This document shows, piece by piece, positions 9,572 through 19,973 of a DNA stretch of 64,000 nucleotides; the first letter of the stretch is position 1, and each line of letters opens with the position of its first letter. The translations under genes and the position numbers were made by a program. The notes below the pieces were generated by a model that was not told the DNA's origin, ran no database searches, and saw only the letters and a list, made by a program, of their open reading frames with translations. Source of the stretch: Phytophthora sp. 'mugwort' (taxonomy: Eukaryota > Oomycota > Peronosporomycetes > Peronosporales > Peronosporaceae); assembly GCA_033558025.1 (NCBI GenBank), contig JAUCEF010000002.1, forward strand, positions 1,736,001-1,800,000, in the 5' to 3' direction.

Positions 9572-11833
9572 TCGACCGCTATGCTCTGTCGATTTTGCTA
9601 GGCATGTTCAGGACGGCTTAGTACTGGAACAATCTCCTAGCACAGACGCACGAACGACGCTGGGTCCATGCGATTGACTCGTTCATACTCGCCTTCGGGC
9701 AGTAAATGCTCGACCTCGAAGTACCAATCTATTCGCGGAAGAACGAGCATTTTGCAGTGTGGGTGCTGGGGATGGGTCAGGATCGCAGCGGTGATCATCT
9801 TCCTCCGCCATCTCCGACGCTGTCACTTGCTTTTCACCTTTTTGAAATGCATGTGAAGCGGGCTCCCTCTCGCAAGTAGACGCCGCCCACCCTGGGGGGA
9901 GCGAGATCGCTGACCGAAGCAAACCGGTGCGCGTATATCGTGTGATTGCCGGATCCGCCGGCTCGAGATAAGATACCGGCCTGAAGTCAAGACTCTGGCA
10001 GGCTCGGTAACGTCCTTTTCGGTGCCCGCGAACGGCAGCATAGACGAGATGAAGGATTCCGGAATGGAGCGTCACCAGAGCACAACGTTTCATTATTGAC
10101 GGGTGACAACTGGAAGGTGGTCGTACGCCACGAACTACGGGTTGAAGCGAGTGCACTGTATACTTGTACTCCATTTAAGTGGAGGAGAGTGTCTACCGGT
10201 CGACTTCGTTGCCCAAATTATGAAAACACGTGACTGGTAGAGTTACACCTGGATGAAAAATCGCCGGAGTGGCGTATTTGTACAGATAATTTAATGTCGA
10301 AGGGGGATGTCAGAAGAAGAAGTGCAGGGCGTTCAAAGAAATGGCCGTTCATCAGAATAAATTTAATGCGTACAACATCTTGGCCGACACTGAGGTGAAG
10401 CGCCCGATGTGTATGCGGAGATTCAAGCCGGTCACATATGGCTTCTACAAGTGTGTGTGAAAATTTGAGAGAAAGCAGTCCCATAATAAATTTTCCGTCA
10501 GCTCAAAGTGGAGAAATGAAATCACCGCTTTAAATATGGATTATACTGAGGCTTCAGCGAAGTGGGATAGAACGTTAATCGTAGTCAAGTCGAGACGTGT
10601 TTTTTTTTGTTGCGGTCGCAGTACACGTACCTGCCACTACGTTCTTGAGTATTGTTGGCAAAAACAATATATGTTCAATCTGTGGGCAACGTTCGGAATG
10701 ACAGGAGGGCAGCACAATAGTACTGGGGACTGTGGACACAGATTTCGAGGATGCATTAACGTTTGGTCGGAATGGTGCAAAGGCAGCGGCGCAATGTCAA
10801 GTTATCATCTCTGCCTTAACAGGACATGAGGACGTAGTTTTTTTACGATCGATTTCGGGTGTTCTTAACAAAGAACATGCATCAAACAAACTTGTTAGTC
10901 AACGCTGCACGAAGCTATTTTCTCTAAGGTAGGTTAAAGTAGCAAGGGCTTCGCAAGTCATGAGAACGTTGAGTATACTCAACGGAGGGAGCCAAAGCAT
11001 TGCTGTAACATGATCGTATATAGTTTTTGCCCTATTCGAGCCCGTACACCACCTCAGAATGCCGTGCTTGATACACTTTTCAGGTTGCGACTTTGGTGAG
11101 GATAACGGTTAGCAACCGATATACTTTTCATGTTGCGACTCTGATGAGGATGAGGGTTAGAGGTGGCCCGGGTCCTTCTAAAGGCTTGCAGCATTCAGAT
11201 GAATATTTGTATAGACACCTTGTACAAGTAATTCCAAAGTAGTTGGAGTAGATATTGCGAGGATGTCGTACATCAACTGGTGCTCGGCCGCGACTAAGCA
11301 CGGATTGTGCTATTACGACCACCGCATCGTTGTCACACGCACTGAAGTGTCGATGTGGCGCAACGTTATCGAGTTCAGAGTTGGAAAAATAAAGACGCTG
11401 GTGATTTCCAGCATGGACTGCGGAGGAAGTTCCGGTCGAGACCCTGCGGGATAAGACGAACGAGCAAAGAGGCACAAGTGTCTTTAGTGGGGTGAGTCCT
11501 TCTGCCACCACTCGCACATCCGTGCTAACCTCAGTGGTCGGCTGGGGTCATTGAGGGTTTTTAAGCTAGCTTTCCCTCAGGTTTACACCGATGCTTCTCA
11601 ATATCGCTTTCCTTTTTGACTCCTTCCTCACAGCACTCTTCTCGTCTCTGTCATCCCATACTTCTTCTTCTTCGCATCGAAAGCAAGGGCAAGCCCGGAG
11701 CTAGTGCGGACTTGGAGTGCTCTTGCGCTTTGATTATAAGCCCAAGCTCACGGGTGTCGTATCGAGCAAGGCAACCAAATGAAGAAGGTGTCGCAAAGTG
11801 GTCACAGAGATCCACCGGTGAGCAGTAGCAATA
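9572..11833. other. Long interval without a recognisable gene
   Basis: Several open frames (9683-10174 minus, 10536-10932 plus) have no recognisable motif or codon pattern. A 43-bp direct repeat sits at 11070-11160. T-rich stretches near 11580-11660 could be a decayed leader or LTR of the Copia element that follows, but no LTR pair was found. Confidence 0.4.
11070..11160. repeat. Two-copy 43-bp direct repeat
   Basis: About 43 bp beginning GATACACTTTTCAGG at 11070 recurs at 11118 (GATATACTTTTCATG) with roughly 85% identity and a 48-bp period. Confidence 0.6.
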
Positions 11834-11999
11834 TTGTTGGCGCATCGAGCTCATTGCCTCGAGCCTCTCAGAGATATGGCCCGGAACCAACAAGCTGCCG
11901 CTGTACCCCGACGGAAGGAAATTTCGACCTGTATCGAGCGCAGCTCGAGTCGTACTTCACGTAGCGAGAGGCTTTGGGAATCCTTGCCGGCACGGACAC

Positions 12000-12640
12000 G
12001 CGCGGCGATAGCGATGCTGTTGCGCAGGCAAGTTGGAATCAACGCAACGTATTTGCGCGGGAGACATTGCTGCGTGGCGTGTGGCGAAGGGAGCGAAGCG
12101 TGTGCGCAAGCTGTCCAATGGCCACGATATGTGGGTGGCGTTAGAACTGGACAAGACGATGGCGCCTATGCGACTGTGGTCCGAGTACAAAATTAGATGT
12201 ACGCGACTATAATTCGAGTGGTTGATGACATGGATAAGTATTTGGAGAAACGGGATAATCTTTGTCGCCAATTCGCAAACATGAATGCGGTAATTACTGA
12301 CGGTAAGATGGCTAACATCTTCTTGCAAAAAGTAGAGACTACGCATCACAATGTTGCTCGGCAGTTCAATTCACCGAATATGGTAGGAGGTGGGAACTTG
12401 GAGCCTGATCTTGGCATCGTCTTAAACACTATCCGCCGTGAGGCAGAAAGGGAAAAATCCATCAGTGATGGGGTCAAGTCGGATGATGAGAGATCAGTGA
12501 AGGCGATGCAGGCAAAGTCGGGGGACCACGATCAGCAGAAGAAGAAGCCGCCTGGCGGAGAGGCATGAAGGGCAAGAAGATGACTCGGACGTGCTGCTAT
12601 TGTAAGAAAAGGGATACCTTTCTGCTCAGTGCTACGCCTA
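12000..12640 (+). pseudogene. gag: Copia Gag remnant with zinc knuckle
   Basis: 12197-12568 reads DDMDKYLEKRDNLCRQFANM, NAVITDGKMANIFLQKVE and THHNVARQFNSPN, the helical UBN2-type Gag of Copia elements. Shortly after comes CCYCKKRDTF, the first half of a CCHC zinc knuckle, followed by a frameshift before the last Cys. The stop at 12566-12568 and the shift at about 12612 show it is dead. Confidence 0.7.
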
Positions 12641-13191
12641 CAACATGAACCAGAAGAAGGTCTCCTGCGGTTGTAAGGGCAAGGCTTCGGCGAATAATGG
12701 GTGGTGGGAACAAAAAGCCGCTTACGTCTTCGGGGCTGATGCGGTAGACTGGAGGTTGGGGGACGAGAACAACCAGCCCGTATCTGTGCCAATGCTGATG
12801 GTTTGTGGGTCTCCAAAGGTGCTGATATTTCGATGTGTGGGTGTGGAGCTAGATAATGTGCCCGTCGTTCACGTGTGCACCAAATGCCAAGCGTTCGAAT
12901 GTATGGAGGAGCTCTGCATGCAGTTTGGGGACTGGGAAGGTCATATTGGCTACGGCCAGCACCATTGCATGGATTACTGGCGTGCCGTAAATGCTCTGAA
13001 CGAGAACGTGAACTGTTGTGGTTGATCTACCAAGTACGCGCTTTGCGCAAATGGCACGACAAACATCATCAGTCAGGAGCTTTTGGATGGCGGTCATCCT
13101 ACAACACTTAGAGAAAGTAGACAATCGCAAGCACTGGTTCACACGAGGTGATATGCGCTTTTAGTTTGTTAAGGAGGCTGTCAACTACTGG

Positions 13192-14121
13192 TTGAGAGCG
13201 GAGCCGGTCTTCACGGCGGTGATGAACACGAAGCCACGCCAGAACCCGGGCAAGCTCCTGATGTGGCGCATGAGGTTCGCGCACATGAACACTCAGGCGT
13301 TGCAACGGGTGGTTCAGGCCAACGTGGTGAGCGGCAAGCACCTGGGGTCACGTTGCGTCGAGCAACCATTGAAGTGTATTACCTGTGCAATGGACAACGC
13401 CAAGCGATGGCATAAAAACGTCATTTAAGCGGTCGACCACTCCCTATGAGCGCCCGATGTCTGATGTCGACTACGTTGGACTGCAAACTCCTGGTGGGGT
13501 TAAGTACTTTTAGTTCATCGAGGATAAATCTTCTTGCTTTACATGAGTGTACACGCTCACGAAGAAAACTGAGGCTGCACTGAATGCGATCAAGCTGATT
13601 CTTCGAGTGGAGAAGGCACACATCACTCAGACATATTCGTGTGACCAAGAAAGGGCGTTCGTTGCGTTGAAGACCTTCTTGGAAGAGCATGGAATATAGT
13701 TGCTGACAATCAACGTTTTCACTCCTGAAGAAAACTGGTTGGTAGAGAAACGGAACATCGTGCTTTTGAGCAAGGTGAGGACGGTGGAAGAGGCGGCCAG
13801 TTGACAGTCTGGTTGTGATAAAGTCTTATCGTATGTGCTCTACGTGGACAACCGTAGCAGCCCAACGGCACTGGGCGACATGAATCGGTACGAGAAGTGG
13901 CTCGTCATGAAGTCGGTGTGTCGAAGCTGCGGATTGGGAACTCCGTGGCGTTCTATTGCATCCCGAAGCCTAATCAGCGCAGTAAGTTGGAAATGCGCGC
14001 CAAGTCTGTTATTTTGCTCGGATATGCTGAGGAGAGCATTCGGTATCGCTTGAGTGGATCTGATGACGGGTGCATTGCTCGAGTGTCATTCTGCTACCTG
14101 ACGCGCGGACCTCACTCTTGA
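13192..14121 (+). pseudogene. Copia GAG-pre-integrase and integrase remnant
   Basis: 13200-13428 contains MRFAHMNTQALQRVVQANVV and LKCITCAMDNAKRWH, a GAG-pre-integrase zinc-binding segment. The integrase core follows with in-frame stops: DVDYVGLQTPGGVKY, FIEDKSSCF, LEEHGI and FTPEENWLVEKRN (first Asp, second-Asp region and the Glu block). 13897-14121 adds KLRIGNSVAFYCIPKP and KSVILLGYAEESIRY, the usual C-terminal Copia integrase module. Confidence 0.72.
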
Positions 14122-14628
14122 AGCGGACTATCTGTAACTGCTTGCTGCTCGGCGCTATTACGGCAAGGTGGTGGAGATTCCTAAGAATCGGACGTATGTG
14201 TCTGTGCCGGTGCAGCAGGTCGGCGGGCGTGTCTATTGGCGCTGATGCTGGTGTGCCAGCTGCACAGAGTCTGAATCATGAAAATACGTCTGAAGCTGAT
14301 GCTGATGCCAATGCTCGGATGTCGTCATGGCGGATAGTGACAGAGGAGAAATGAATGATTAACCGGTGGACGGTGGTGCTGCGGCATCGCTGCCTGACGA
14401 TGATGGCGAGGACGATTATGTTGAGAGTGGGGTCGCACGTAGATAACAAGTTTGTAGTGACGATGGCGCTGGTAGCACTGCGAGTGCGGGTGCTACGAGC
14501 TCGGCTGTAGTGGGAACACCGGCCAGTATGCGTGCTGGTGATGAAGGTGCAGTGATTACACTGCGTCGTTCCTCGCGAGGGAAACGACCGAACAGTCGCT
14601 ATAGTGCGGACAATTAGTACTTGACACC

Positions 14629-16205
14629 TTGATGCAGGTTGTGCTAGTGGCTGTTATGGTGGAAATCCTGAACCCGACGACTTGCGCGGAAGCACTTGCG
14701 TCGCCACAAGCGGCCGAGTGGCAGAAGGTCATGGACCCCAAGAACAACTCCCTGGTGAGAATGACACGTGGGATCTCGCGGAGCGACCGAAGTCGACTCC
14801 GGATAAGCGGGTAAACACTTTGACGAGCGTGCGGAAGAAGCGATCGAGCGTCTGAAGGCGAGGTTGGCTATTCTTGGGTTCATGCCGAAGTATGGAATCG
14901 ACTATATGGCCACGTACTCACCGTTTGTACGCATTGAAGACATACGACTTGTGCTGATCATTGCAATGAGGTTGGGACTAGACGTCAGAGACATGGACGT
15001 CGTTTCCACTTTCCTAAATGGGCAGCTTGTGGATGCGGATATTTCCATGGCACTGTCCCGAGTGAGAACCGTTTGATCTGTCCGAATAGGGTTCGGTACC
15101 GTCCTCGCTCGGATGCGACAGGCAACATGATGTTTGAGAGTTCTCCGCGCGAAAGGGCGTGGGACGGGCAGTAACCGTGAGGAACGGGCCCGCCGAGATT
15201 CGGCTGTGCATGGTGTTTGACTATCGAGCGGTGGCCCATATGGTGTAGCTGTGGCACTCCGGTGCTCATTCTGCAATCACACATCAGGGGGCGCGCGGGG
15301 ATCAAGGACGGAAGACACGGACACCGGTAACTGGCGACTCGGTACTGCGTGGGCGACATTGCGGTAGGGGTGAAAGGCGATGCGTGCGGGAGGAGTGCGC
15401 CTGGCATGTGGTGGGTGCAAGAATGGAAGACGGTGAACGAGTTTATGATGGTTTGTATGAAGGACAAGATGGGGTGTCACGGATGCGCAGGCCCTTGACC
15501 TGAGCCTGGCGCGTTGCAGAGCCCTGAAATGCAGGGGGAAAGATAGTACTGAAGGAAAGAAAGAATCAGGTCAGCCATGACTTTACCTTTAAACTAACAA
15601 GTTGCATCTTTGTCTATGAGCTTGTTGGCTATCTTCCTTGTGGCTTTGAAGCAACCCTGCCTCCGTTCCCATACAGCAGGACGGTCCCAAAAGGACGGTT
15701 CGCGACAACACAACCGGAGGGCTACGGCGGCGGTGTGGACGGATGCGCAAGATGAAGAAAGTTTTTTTATGGCCCGAATCAAGCTTCGCGCATCTGGAAT
15801 GATGCGTTGCACAAGTACCTGGCTGAAATTGGGTTCACATAATGCACGTATGATCTTGACATCTGCTGGAAAGAGGGTCTGTTTAGAGTTGTATATTTGA
15901 CGGTCTATGTAGATGGCTCGTTGGTGGCGAGTATGATAGAAGTCATCACGGTAGTGACCTCGGAACAGCCAGAAATTTAAGCTGAAGGACTTTGGACGGG
16001 TGCACAACTTCTTGGGCATGGAGGCGAACTGCCAGTCAGGCTCTATGATTTGTATGCCACAGACTGCGTACATTGAGCGTTTAACAAAAAGGTTTGGGCA
16101 TCCTTCGGCCCGTCATCCCAGATGCACAGCGAGCCCACGGAACTGGCTGAGCAGACGATGACAAGATCAGCCGTTCCGCTGTGCCGTATCGGGACATTGT
16201 AGGCT
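14629..16205 (+). pseudogene. Copia reverse transcriptase / RNase H remnant
   Basis: 14684-14740 encodes EALASPQAAEWQKVMD and 14881-15040 encodes KYGIDYMATYSPFVRIEDIR and RDMDVVSTFLNGQL, the first RT blocks. After about 500 bp of scrambled sequence, 15805-16050 gives HKYLAEIGFT, then VYLTVYVDGSLVAS where the RT active site (YVDD in intact copies) is expected. 16150-16205 ends in SAVPYRDIVGSLQ, a typical late Copia motif. Many stops. Confidence 0.68.
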
Positions 16206-16276
16206 CCCTACAGGTAACGGGGTTACATGAAGAGCGCCAAGTCACTCCTCGAAATGGTATACCCAAGTACCCCTAG

Positions 16277-16552
16277 TGATGTAGCCAACATCACTATGAC
16301 GTCACTGCAGTATCACGGATGGGTACCACAAATAAGGTACAAGGACCTCAGAACCATCCAAATAGGATAACATCTAGATATATGACTGACAGTTACTATG
16401 AAGATCGCCTATAAATATATCAGTCTCATATCTACCTAACTTGGTAATAGTCCCCTCAGATCAGGGGCTTGTGAACTGCAGTTCAATGAGAGTTTGTATT
16501 CGTATCCGTAAGTCACTCTTCCTCTGCGCAAGGTGTTGTGCGCCCTGTTACA
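16277..16552 (+). repeat. Candidate 5' LTR of a Gypsy-type element
   Basis: The 276-bp stretch starts TGATGTAGCC and ends TGTTACA. It has a TATAAATA box near 16411 and a pyrimidine-rich leader. Starting at 16555, TGGTAGCACTTGTAGTC has the form of a primer binding site (TGG plus tRNA 3' complement). A Gag-like frame follows downstream. No second copy of this LTR is visible, so the boundary is inferred. Confidence 0.5.
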
Positions 16553-16699
16553 CCTGGTAGCACTTGTAGTCAAACCACGCCAACGCGGGTTATTAACTGA
16601 AACCTATGAGGTCCTAGCAACATGGATTGGAATGAGTTTCCCCCATCTGAACGACTCACAGTTTGAGTCCGTTCGGAAGATGACCGGCATCTTAGTCAT

Positions 16700-18140
16700 G
16701 GTGCCTTGCACAGATTGGCGTCGTCCACGCAAGCTGAACAGGTCGAACGCGTGGCCGCATTCGACATGTACAAGCACGGAATCATCCAACACGTTCGGAG
16801 CAACCTGGTTCCGACCCAGAACCGAAACCCATCTACACCAAGCCATTGTGGCTGAAGGTAAACCCGTACGGAAGGTGAAAACCTTCACTTCGGGGTGGGA
16901 GAAGTTGGGCTCGCAATGGATGCTGCTCTCATCTCTTCTGAGCACCTCCGAGTGGCGGTCGTCCTCTCCAACCTTTGCGATCGTGCTAAGCGTTGGACAT
17001 GTACGCGGGAAGCGGCAACGCCCGGATGTTTCGTGTCCTGGGTTCAGCTCTGTGAGCGGCTTAATGCAGCGTTCTCCCGGCAAACTGGCAAACTACGAGT
17101 ACCGCCAGCGGTCACGCTTCCTGTCATGTAAACAGGGAAGTCGTGAGCTGCACGACGACATCCAGGCGATGGGGTAGATCACCACATCCCTTGTGGGAAA
17201 CCCACGCCATGAGCACCGTCAAGGTGACGATGTTTCATGGACGGTCTAAGAGTAGGCCCTGCCCGGACCCAGCTATTTCAGGTGCACGCTAATACTCGAA
17301 AAGGCGATCCAAGTCGCCCTCCACGAAGAGTACAGTCACCGCCGGGAGGCGTTGTGGCCAAGGGGAGTGACACTAAGTCGCGGGGCCCCCAGCGGGCCAG
17401 TTCTCATTGAATTAGAGCTCGTCGAGTAACACGATATTCGCTGCTATAGCTTTGGTAGGCTAGGGCATATGGCACGTACCTAGTGTGCGCGGGGGGGGGG
17501 GGGGGGAAACGTTTCCGTCCCAAGCACGTCGCGCTCAAGGGTCGTTTGCAAAGGCCACAGCCCTATGGGCAAGGGAACGCAGGAAAACAGTTGGAGCGGG
17601 GCGCAGTACTGGGGAAGATCAAAGTCTTCATGAGCGGTGCGTTGGTGGCGCGCACCATGGAGACTTAGGCCCTGAGCGTCTGTACATACTGGAATCGAAG
17701 AAGGTCATCGTTGCGCTGGTAGTAGTACACGTAAGTGTACGGGGATATACCCATCCCTTCCGAGTCTTCATAGACTCCGGGCGTTGAAGCACTTCGTATG
17801 CCGCCAGGATGCTGCGGAGAACAGCAACAAGTTGGCCGATGCTTTACGAGAAGCTAAGGCAACGGGACAGTGGCGGTAAAACCAGCCGACGGAACGGTGA
17901 GTACCGTTCGCAAGACACATGTAGATTTAGCTGTGAAGTTCGAGGACTTCACAGCATGGAGCAATTTACTGTCCTAGGGGTGAACAAGTATGACTTCATC
18001 CTGAGAAACATGAGTCATGGGTCGATTGGCGAAACAAAGCCGTCAGGTCCGCAGTTATTGGTAGAGCATTGGTGAGTCATGGTTCCACCTCTGGCAGGAA
18101 ATGGGGTGCCCGAAAGGACACCGGGAGCATACAGTGGATT
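16700..18140 (+). pseudogene. Ty3/Gypsy Gag-protease remnant
   Basis: Two overlapping frames around 16860-17180 hold a retrotransposon Gag: GEVGLAMDAALISSEHLR, VVLSNLCDRAKRW, PGCFVSWVQLCERLNAAF, then EYRQRSRFLSCKQGSRELHD in the next frame. A G16 tract (17491-17506) lies where the linker or zinc knuckle is expected. 17700-17860 reads GYTHPFRVFIDSGR then KHFVCRQDA after a stop, an aspartic-protease DSG motif. Multiple stops and shifts; no RT follows, so the element is truncated after protease. Confidence 0.68.
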
Positions 18141-18302
18141 TTTGGGAGCCGCCGACGTATTAAGTAACTCTTTGGAAGCGTTGGCAGCAGACGCTGCACC
18201 TGGTCGCGTGGGGTAGTCCTTACGGATATCCCTCGACCCCCACTGGAATCTAGATCGGTGGGTCAGGCTTCAAGAGTGGCGGTGTCAGGTATCACCGACC
18301 AG

Positions 18303-18530
18303 GTGGGTAACTAAGGTTCTTACTAGGTCGCCCAGACTGAAACTGGCGAGGAAGATGTACGAGGCGCTTCCCGGGTGGGTAGTCAGGTTCTACGCCAGCC
18401 CCCCCCCCCCCCCCCCCCCCGGACCGAAACTGGAGAGGAAGACGCATGAGGCACTTCCTGTGTGTAGCCATGTTCCACACCAGGTCACCCGGACTGAAAC
18501 TGGCGTGGACGGCGCTAAATGCACTGCCTG
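18303..18530. repeat. Three imperfect ~70-bp tandem units, one with a C22 tract
   Basis: Each unit contains GGACTGAAACTGGCG or a close variant followed by GAGGCACTTCCTG-like sequence: about 18303-18372, 18373-18460 and 18461-18530. In the middle unit the CGCCC before GGAC is replaced by 22 Cs (18399-18420). On the minus strand the units encode repeated FSPGDLVW/LPLQF-type segments resembling the C-terminal tail of a Gypsy polyprotein. Confidence 0.7.
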
Positions 18531-18540
18531 TGTTGGGTAA

Positions 18541-18598
18541 ACCATTCCGAAGAGTGACTTGACACTCTGCATATAACCCCGTTACCTCCCCCCACACT
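18541..18598 (-). repeat. 58-bp segment inverted relative to 16206-16266
   Basis: The minus-strand reading AGGTAACGGGGTTA and onward aligns with 16206-16266 at about 80% identity. In both, the same frame encodes VTGL, four residues, QVT, one residue, RNG. This suggests pieces of one repeat family placed in opposite orientations. A related GTAACGGGGTTACA core occurs at 29236. Confidence 0.6.
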
Positions 18599-18666
18599 TA
18601 GATTCGAGTGGCGCGTGGAAGGAAATCGTCGCCTTTCACTCCCCAAGTCGAATTAGATCGACTTCG

Positions 18667-19229
18667 TTGCGGTTGGTTTCCGCTGTTGGCTCATTTCCTT
18701 TGAGCCCGAGCACTTCCACGTGCTCTTCTTCTTCTTCCGCTTCCACGTCAGCCTCAAGCATAACCAAGGCTCCGTCTGGCAGTGGTGCCAAAGCGCCTGC
18801 CAAGCCTGTTGCTTCCAAGCAGCAGACTAAGAGCTCTAAGTCGTCCGGCAAAGGCTCTGCCGCTAAGGGATCCACCAAGGTGACATCCACGGTGACCCCC
18901 TAGGCGCCTGAACCGCCCGAGGAGGACCCTGAGCTCCTCCTGGACTATGAGGAGGACTCGGGCAAGTCTCCCATGTCCTAGGGCGATAACAAAATCCCGG
19001 TTGTCAAGGTGTCTGACGGCGCCCCGAGTCAGTCGGACTCGCTTGGGTCCCGTACCCCGCTACCTAGCCATAACGGCGACGATGGCGACGCGTCGAAGTC
19101 GCCCGAGCGTCAGGGAAGCCCGCTCTCAACCAAGGAGGACGAAGAGAAACCTCGTTCTCCGGTCAAGAACTTGACGCTCGCTGAGGCAACTGCCCGCGTC
19201 AAGGCGGAGCTTACCGTGACAAGTTTCTA
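18667..19229 (+). pseudogene. Gypsy polyprotein N-terminal region, two in-frame stops
   Basis: A Ser/Lys-rich then acidic frame: SKSSGKGSAAKGSTKVTSTV, stop, PEPPEEDPELLLDYEEDSGK, stop, KVSDGAPSQSDSLGSRTPLP, ending NLTLAEATARVKAELTVTSF. Low-complexity charged leaders of this kind precede Gag in oomycete Gypsy elements. The stops are near 18902 and 18979. Assignment is by resemblance and position among Gypsy fragments. Confidence 0.5.
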
Positions 19230-19234
19230 ATGTG

Positions 19235-19404
19235 TAGTAGGACTAAATACCCAACATTAAACACGTTTAAGTATCATCTTCCATCCTTGTCAGAGTACTT
19301 CTTTTGGTTGTCCTGTGTCGCTGCCATGACATCATGGACACGGCTGATTACGTTCAGCCTGGTGTCTATAAAAGACACCACTTGTTTCCGCAAGGAAACC
19401 GGTC
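19235..19404 (+). other. LTR-like leader fragment
   Basis: Contains CCATGACATCATGG, then GTGTCTATAAAAGACAC, a TATAAAA box inside a short palindrome, and a pyrimidine-rich stretch, as expected in a Gypsy LTR U3/R. Ends were not defined. Confidence 0.35.
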
Positions 19405-19761
19405 TCATCTCCGAGACCTGGGAGGAAAACGCTTTCCGAGCCTCTCCCCACTTAGGACTGAAGACGAGGTGCTGCCTCGCAAAGTGAGCAGCACCAGAGG
19501 ATGGCGTAAGCCATTTAGATAGAACGGGGGATACCCGGTCGATGCGTGAACCGCATTGTTAAGTGCAAACACAACTATTGGTAAGCGTTCTGACCAAGTG
19601 CGAGGAGCCTCCGCACAGACACTGCGTAGAGTGTCTTCAAGCACTCGATTGATACGTGAGTTGTTGTCTCGAGAGTGGTTGGAGACATTCACACCCTTGC
19701 AATCTCCACCAACCCCACTGTGGCTCGCAGTGGTCCGAAGCAATTTCAGCGGAAGAAGCAC
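19405..19761 (-). pseudogene. Gypsy integrase fragment on the minus strand
   Basis: Encodes RINRVLEDTLRSVCAEAPRT, then WSERLPIVVFALNNAVHAST and GYPPFYLNGLRHP, the C-terminal half of the integrase core, including the block that follows the catalytic Glu. Orientation is opposite to the plus-strand Gypsy pieces on its left, showing at least two Gypsy insertions or an inversion. Confidence 0.8.
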
Positions 19762-19973
19762 AAGAGCCTGGGGAGCCAGGTGCTCATGAAGAAGGAGGAG
19801 TACAGCATGGGGTAGGACGATTCACGGGGGAAACGGACAACTCCGCTAGTACCCTGCAGCATATGAAGCTTAGGTAAAAATGGAACCAAAAGCGACCCGA
19901 ATGGGAAAGTCACACCACTGAACCATTCCCCACGATGCCGTCAACGCCTGGATAGTGGAACGCCGCAATTCTA

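Larger units (their letters stand above)
11834..16205 (+). mobile_element. Old, heavily decayed Ty1/Copia element
   Basis: Gag, zinc knuckle, GAG-pre-integrase, integrase, reverse transcriptase and RNase H/late-RT scraps occur in Copia order on the plus strand, each interrupted by stops and frameshifts. No LTR pair was recognised. The right end runs into sequence that is shared, inverted, with 18541-18598 and then a Gypsy-type LTR. The element differs in sequence from the younger Copia at 57080-61806 and is a different family. Confidence 0.75.

Noticed and set aside
9683..10174. 163-codon minus-strand frame
   Set aside because: Starts with ATG but has no recognisable domain and shadow-like composition; nothing to support it as a gene.
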